Source of the DNA: Thiotrichales bacterium
Lineage (GTDB): Bacteria > Pseudomonadota > Gammaproteobacteria > UWMA-0217
Assembly: GCA_024763135.1 (NCBI GenBank)
Contig: JANTGD010000115.1
Location: forward strand, 1-9,521
Length of the DNA: 9,521 nt
Direction: 5' to 3'
Of this stretch, positions 6,979 through 9,521 are shown in pieces. A program made the position numbers and the translations under genes. The notes below the pieces were generated by a model. The model was not told the DNA's origin. It did no database searches and worked only from the letters and a program-made list of their open reading frames with translations. The number at the start of each line of letters is the position of its first letter. Within the stretch, counting starts at the first letter, position 1.

Positions 6979-8543
6979 ACGGATACCTTGTGTTTAAAGT
7001 GAGAGACCGCCGTTTCGTGCCCGAGTATGACTAGATCGTCTCCGGCCTGCAGGCGTACCTGATTATCGGGATTGAACAAAAAGTCTTTGCTGCCTGCTGT
7101 ATTGGGACGAACAATGCCTAAAATGATCAGGCGAGAGGTTAATGCAGAGAGCTCCCCTAAGTTTCGATTGTTTAGGGCATCTCCTGTTTGCACTTTAATT
7201 TCGTCGATTCGGCTGTGCGTTTTCTGTGTGACAATTGAGCGCAGCGCTTCAAAGGCAACTGGTTCCCCGGCATGTACAACGCCCATCATGGCCGTGATTT
7301 CTTCTGGAATCACAACATGATCAATGCCGGCAAAACGCAGTTTTGCCGCAACTTCCCGGTCGCTGCAACGCACGGTGACCGGAACCTTGGGGGCGAGGCT
7401 TTTTACATTGATCGCAATGAATGCATTTTGTTCATCATCCGGTGTCAGGCATAATACATGAGAAACCCGCTCGGCGACCCGCATCTGTTGGAATGTCGCA
7501 GCCTGAGTGGCATCTGTACAAATGCTCCGATAACCCATGACATGCGCTTCATGCGCATTGTCTTCACTATTGTCAAGAATAATTAATTCGACACCTTCAT
7601 GCTGCAGTCCTTGCGCAATCTTCCTTCCCATGGTGCCGAAGCCGCATAGCACGACAACATTGCTTTTCTTTCCTACCTCCTGCATAACCCGACCCTCGCG
7701 GAGTTCCACGAGACGCTCGCTGAATGATGACACAATGATGGAAGTCATGAATGCGATTAAGCCTACCCCAGTCAAGATGATCAACATTGATACTACGCGA
7801 CCCTCTGGCGTCACTGGAGAAATATCTCCATAGCCGACTGTCGAGATGGTCACCAAAGCCCAATAGAATGCCTCGAACAGATTATGGATATCTGGATTGT
7901 CGCCATCGCCCTCGAAGACGTAAAGCATGATCCCGGCGATAAACACAAAAAATGCTGTCAGTGTCAATAGCGTGATCAGCTCGAATTTCTTGCTCTTTAA
8001 TATGAAGAGAAAACTACTCAGACTGCGCGCGTAACGCAACATCTTAAATGCGCGAAAAAGCACTAGAATCCGCAGGATTCTTATTTGTCGATAGCTTGGT
8101 AGAATTGCGATGAGATCAATGATCGCAGAGGGTGACGATATATAGGCCCATTTATCGGTAAATGCCATGCCAACCAAAGCGCGTAAGCGTAAAGGGTGGT
8201 CGAGATACTGGGCTTCTTCGTGTTTTTGGATCAACATTTTATGAATATCGCTGTAAACCCACATACGCAGCAGATATTCAGTAATGAATATAGAAGTAAC
8301 AAAGTATAGGTCGTAATGGTCTAGCCAAAGCGGGACCGGCTCCTTTACCTCGATAACTAGTATAAAAACACTGGTGAGTATGATAAAGATCATAAACAGA
8401 TCAAACCAGCGTTTGTAAGGATAGTTGTCGTTTTCTAGTAAATCATAAAAAAATGATTTAACGCGCTGATAGCGTAATGAACCGTCGAGTTGGTAAGCAA
8501 TCGCGATGATCTGTTGAACCGCAAAATGCTCCAATCGTGTCAT
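6975..8543 (-). CDS. Six-TM voltage-gated-type K+ channel with C-terminal RCK module
   Basis: Inner-membrane potassium channel, 522 residues. S1 is about 46-65, S2 79-97 (Glu89, Arg93), S3 138-149 with Asp143, and S4 about 151-173 with positive residues at 152, 155, 158, 164, 167, 170 and 173. S5 is about 188-209, the pore helix 222-234, the selectivity filter TVGYGD 235-240, and S6 250-273. A linker leads to RCK_N (about 294-420: GxGxxG loop GFGTMG 301-306, acidic Asp324 closing strand two as in NAD-binding RCKs) and RCK_C (about 440-520). The full charged S4 suggests true voltage sensing, combined with ligand gating through the RCK ring. The start overlaps the carbonic anhydrase stop (ATGA) and lacks a ribosome site, so translation is probably coupled. 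No truncation is seen. Confidence 0.95.
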   Translation of the reverse strand: MTRLEHFAVQQIIAIAYQLDGSLRYQRVKSFFYDLLENDNYPYKRWFDLFMIFIILTSVFILVIEVKEPVPLWLDHYDLYFVTSIFITEYLLRMWVYSDIHKMLIQKHEEAQYLDHPLRLRALVGMAFTDKWAYISSPSAIIDLIAILPSYRQIRILRILVLFRAFKMLRYARSLSSFLFILKSKKFELITLLTLTAFFVFIAGIMLYVFEGDGDNPDIHNLFEAFYWALVTISTVGYGDISPVTPEGRVVSMLIILTGVGLIAFMTSIIVSSFSERLVELREGRVMQEVGKKSNVVVLCGFGTMGRKIAQGLQHEGVELIILDNSEDNAHEAHVMGYRSICTDATQAATFQQMRVAERVSHVLCLTPDDEQNAFIAINVKSLAPKVPVTVRCSDREVAAKLRFAGIDHVVIPEEITAMMGVVHAGEPVAFEALRSIVTQKTHSRIDEIKVQTGDALNNRNLGELSALTSRLIILGIVRPNTAGSKDFLFNPDNQVRLQAGDDLVILGHETAVSHFKHKVSV

Positions 8544-9190
8544 TGGTCGGCTGCGATGTTTTCCAAAGGAAAAAACCGGTGCTCTACAGGGTCGAAGTAC
8601 TCAAGTTCACCTGAGTCGATGTGATAGTACCAACCTTGAATAAACAATTCGCCCGCGCGTACTTTTTGTTTTACCAGAGGGTAAGTCATGAGATGGGTTA
8701 ATTGCTCGATAATATTGAATTTCTCAGTGGCTACGAACAGTTTTTTAGGATCATTGACGCCTACCAGCGTTTCGGCTTTCTCTTTAGCAGGTTGCGCAAA
8801 ACGCAACCATTTCTCTATGTGGGAAATTTCGACTTCGTGCGGCAGGTCTTCATATAGTGCCTTGCAGGCACCGCAGTCGGTGTGTCCACAGATAATAATA
8901 TTTTCGATGTGTAACTCGAAGATCGCATACTCGACTGAAGCGGGTATGGCGGAGCATTCAGAATTCGGGTCGAAAGGTGGCACGATATTGCCAATATTGC
9001 GATCGATGAATAAGTCTCCCGGATGGGAGTGCGTGATTAGAGTGGGTACAACCCGGGAATCACTGCAAGAGATAAAGAGCGTTTTCGGGCTCTGACCCAT
9101 TTCTGCCAACTCTTTGAAGCGTTCGGCATATTCTTGTTTGTAAATTCGCTTGAAGTCTTGATGGCTCTTTGCCAGTGTTTCTACGCCCAT
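8540..9190 (-). CDS. Beta-class carbonic anhydrase
   Basis: Zinc enzyme interconverting CO2 and bicarbonate, 216 residues, no signal peptide, therefore cytoplasmic. Zinc ligands and the catalytic dyad are visible: Cys42, Asp44 and Arg46 in SCSDSRVVPTL, and His103 and Cys106 in GHTDCGAC. The segment GDLFIDRNIGNIVPP (58-72) and the SVEYAIFELHIENIIICGHTDCGA region are typical of the family. The start is set at MGVETLAKSHQDF because GGAG (9198-9201 on the reverse strand) lies 7 bases upstream; an in-frame ATG at 9247 would lie inside the repeat element and add 19 unrelated residues. First gene of the operon with the K+ channel and RCK protein, which may link its bicarbonate/proton output to K+ flux (inference). 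Confidence 0.95.
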   Translation of the reverse strand: MGVETLAKSHQDFKRIYKQEYAERFKELAEMGQSPKTLFISCSDSRVVPTLITHSHPGDLFIDRNIGNIVPPFDPNSECSAIPASVEYAIFELHIENIIICGHTDCGACKALYEDLPHEVEISHIEKWLRFAQPAKEKAETLVGVNDPKKLFVATEKFNIIEQLTHLMTYPLVKQKVRAGELFIQGWYYHIDSGELEYFDPVEHRFFPLENIAADQ

Positions 9191-9222
9191 AGCGCTACTC
9201 CGGATTGGTGCATACAAGTAAA

Positions 9223-9382
9223 GGAAGCTCTGATTAATTCGTAACACGGCATCTTGCGGCGCAAAATCGCCCGCTTCTGCGTGGCGGATCTTCGCAATAG
9301 CCAGCTATTACCTGCGATCCGCGCCTTGAACGGGACGATTTTTCACCACAAGCTGCTCGCGCCAGAATGAATCAGAGCTTCC
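9223..9382. repeat. 160-bp palindromic MITE-like element, copy 2
   Basis: Second copy of the element at 5382-5541, in the same orientation. Its ends are better preserved: 17 of the outer 18 positions pair (GGAAGCTCTGATTAATTC against the complement of the right end). The centre is an exact AATAGC-CA-GCTATT palindrome at 9296-9309, whose midpoint coincides with the midpoint of the element, supporting a single long hairpin. TTAA follows the right end (9383-9386), but the left flank is TAAA (9219-9222), so the target duplication is imperfect. It lies 33 bases upstream of the carbonic anhydrase ATG, so the operon promoter must lie within it, beyond it, or in the narrow gap. I find no convincing -35/-10 pair there. 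Confidence 0.88.
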
Positions 9383-9389
9383 TTAACAG

Positions 9390-9521
9390 GCTGTTGTAAA
9401 ATTCTCAGGTGAGTGCGAGACAATGCAAAATCTGGAGAAAAAGCGCAGTTTACACGCAGTAAATGAGCATTTTGAGCCACAATTAACGCTGGATCGTGTC
9501 AGCTGAGAGTTTTTCAACAAC
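9390..9521. repeat. Second MITE-like inverted-repeat element (reaches the window edge)
   Basis: The left end GCTGTTGTAAAATTCTCAG (9390 onward) matches the complement of the right end (to 9521) at 19 of 23 positions. The centre carries a TTTAC-ACGCA-GTAAA hairpin (9449-9463) whose midpoint coincides with that of the element, so the whole unit can fold on itself. No coding capacity. The GCTGTTGAAAAACTC-type end and the AAAAAGCGCAGTTTACACG core resemble repeats I recall from gammaproteobacterial intergenic regions; this is recognition from memory. The right end may continue a few bases beyond the window. It abuts copy 2 of the 160-bp element with only TTAACAG between them. Confidence 0.7.

Noticed and set aside
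9191..9247. Upstream in-frame ATG at 9247 as start of the carbonic anhydrase
   Set aside because: It lies inside the 160-bp repeat, adds 19 residues with no family resemblance, and the ATG at 9190 has GGAG at good spacing.

Overview
The window looks like a chromosomal segment of a gammaproteobacterium. This rests on the sequence style of MutM, the O-acetylhomoserine sulfhydrylase and the beta-carbonic anhydrase, on the GldA/F/G-like ABC cluster, on moderate GC, and on short hairpin-forming interspersed repeats. I cannot name a genus. No rRNA, tRNA, CRISPR array, phage gene or transposase gene is visible.

Layout. (1) Positions 1-262 hold no gene I can support, only a GC-rich hairpin repeat near 27-47. 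(2) Positions 263-3908, minus strand, form a four-gene overlapping operon read from right to left: ABC ATPase, ABC-2 permease, GldG-like auxiliary protein, and the DNA repair glycosylase mutM. All junctions overlap by 4 to 29 bases. (3) A 174-base divergent intergenic region leads into metY on the plus strand (4083-5360). (4) Positions 5361-5744 contain the first copy of a 160-bp hairpin element (5382-5541) and the leader of a small secreted protein gene (5745-6164, plus). (5) Positions 6265-9190, minus strand, form a second tightly overlapping operon read from right to left: beta-carbonic anhydrase, six-TM voltage-gated-type K+ channel with a C-terminal RCK module, and a stand-alone RCK (TrkA-like) protein. 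Both junctions are ATGA overlaps. (6) The 331 bases upstream of the carbonic anhydrase are almost entirely repeats: a second copy of the 160-bp element (9223-9382), then a different MITE-like hairpin (about 9390 to the window edge).

How the genes work together. The ABC genes should make a GldFGA-type membrane complex; mutM repairs 8-oxoguanine and probably only shares the transcript. MetY is a stand-alone methionine/cysteine biosynthesis enzyme. The carbonic anhydrase/channel/RCK operon is the most interesting part. It places CO2/HCO3-/H+ interconversion in one translation-coupled unit with a gated K+ conductance and a second RCK subunit that could complete or modify the channel's gating ring. 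The two 160-bp copies are exactly equal in length, about 91% identical and nearly full-length palindromes. They look like a non-autonomous mobile element (MITE), and one lies 33 bases upstream of the carbonic anhydrase start codon.
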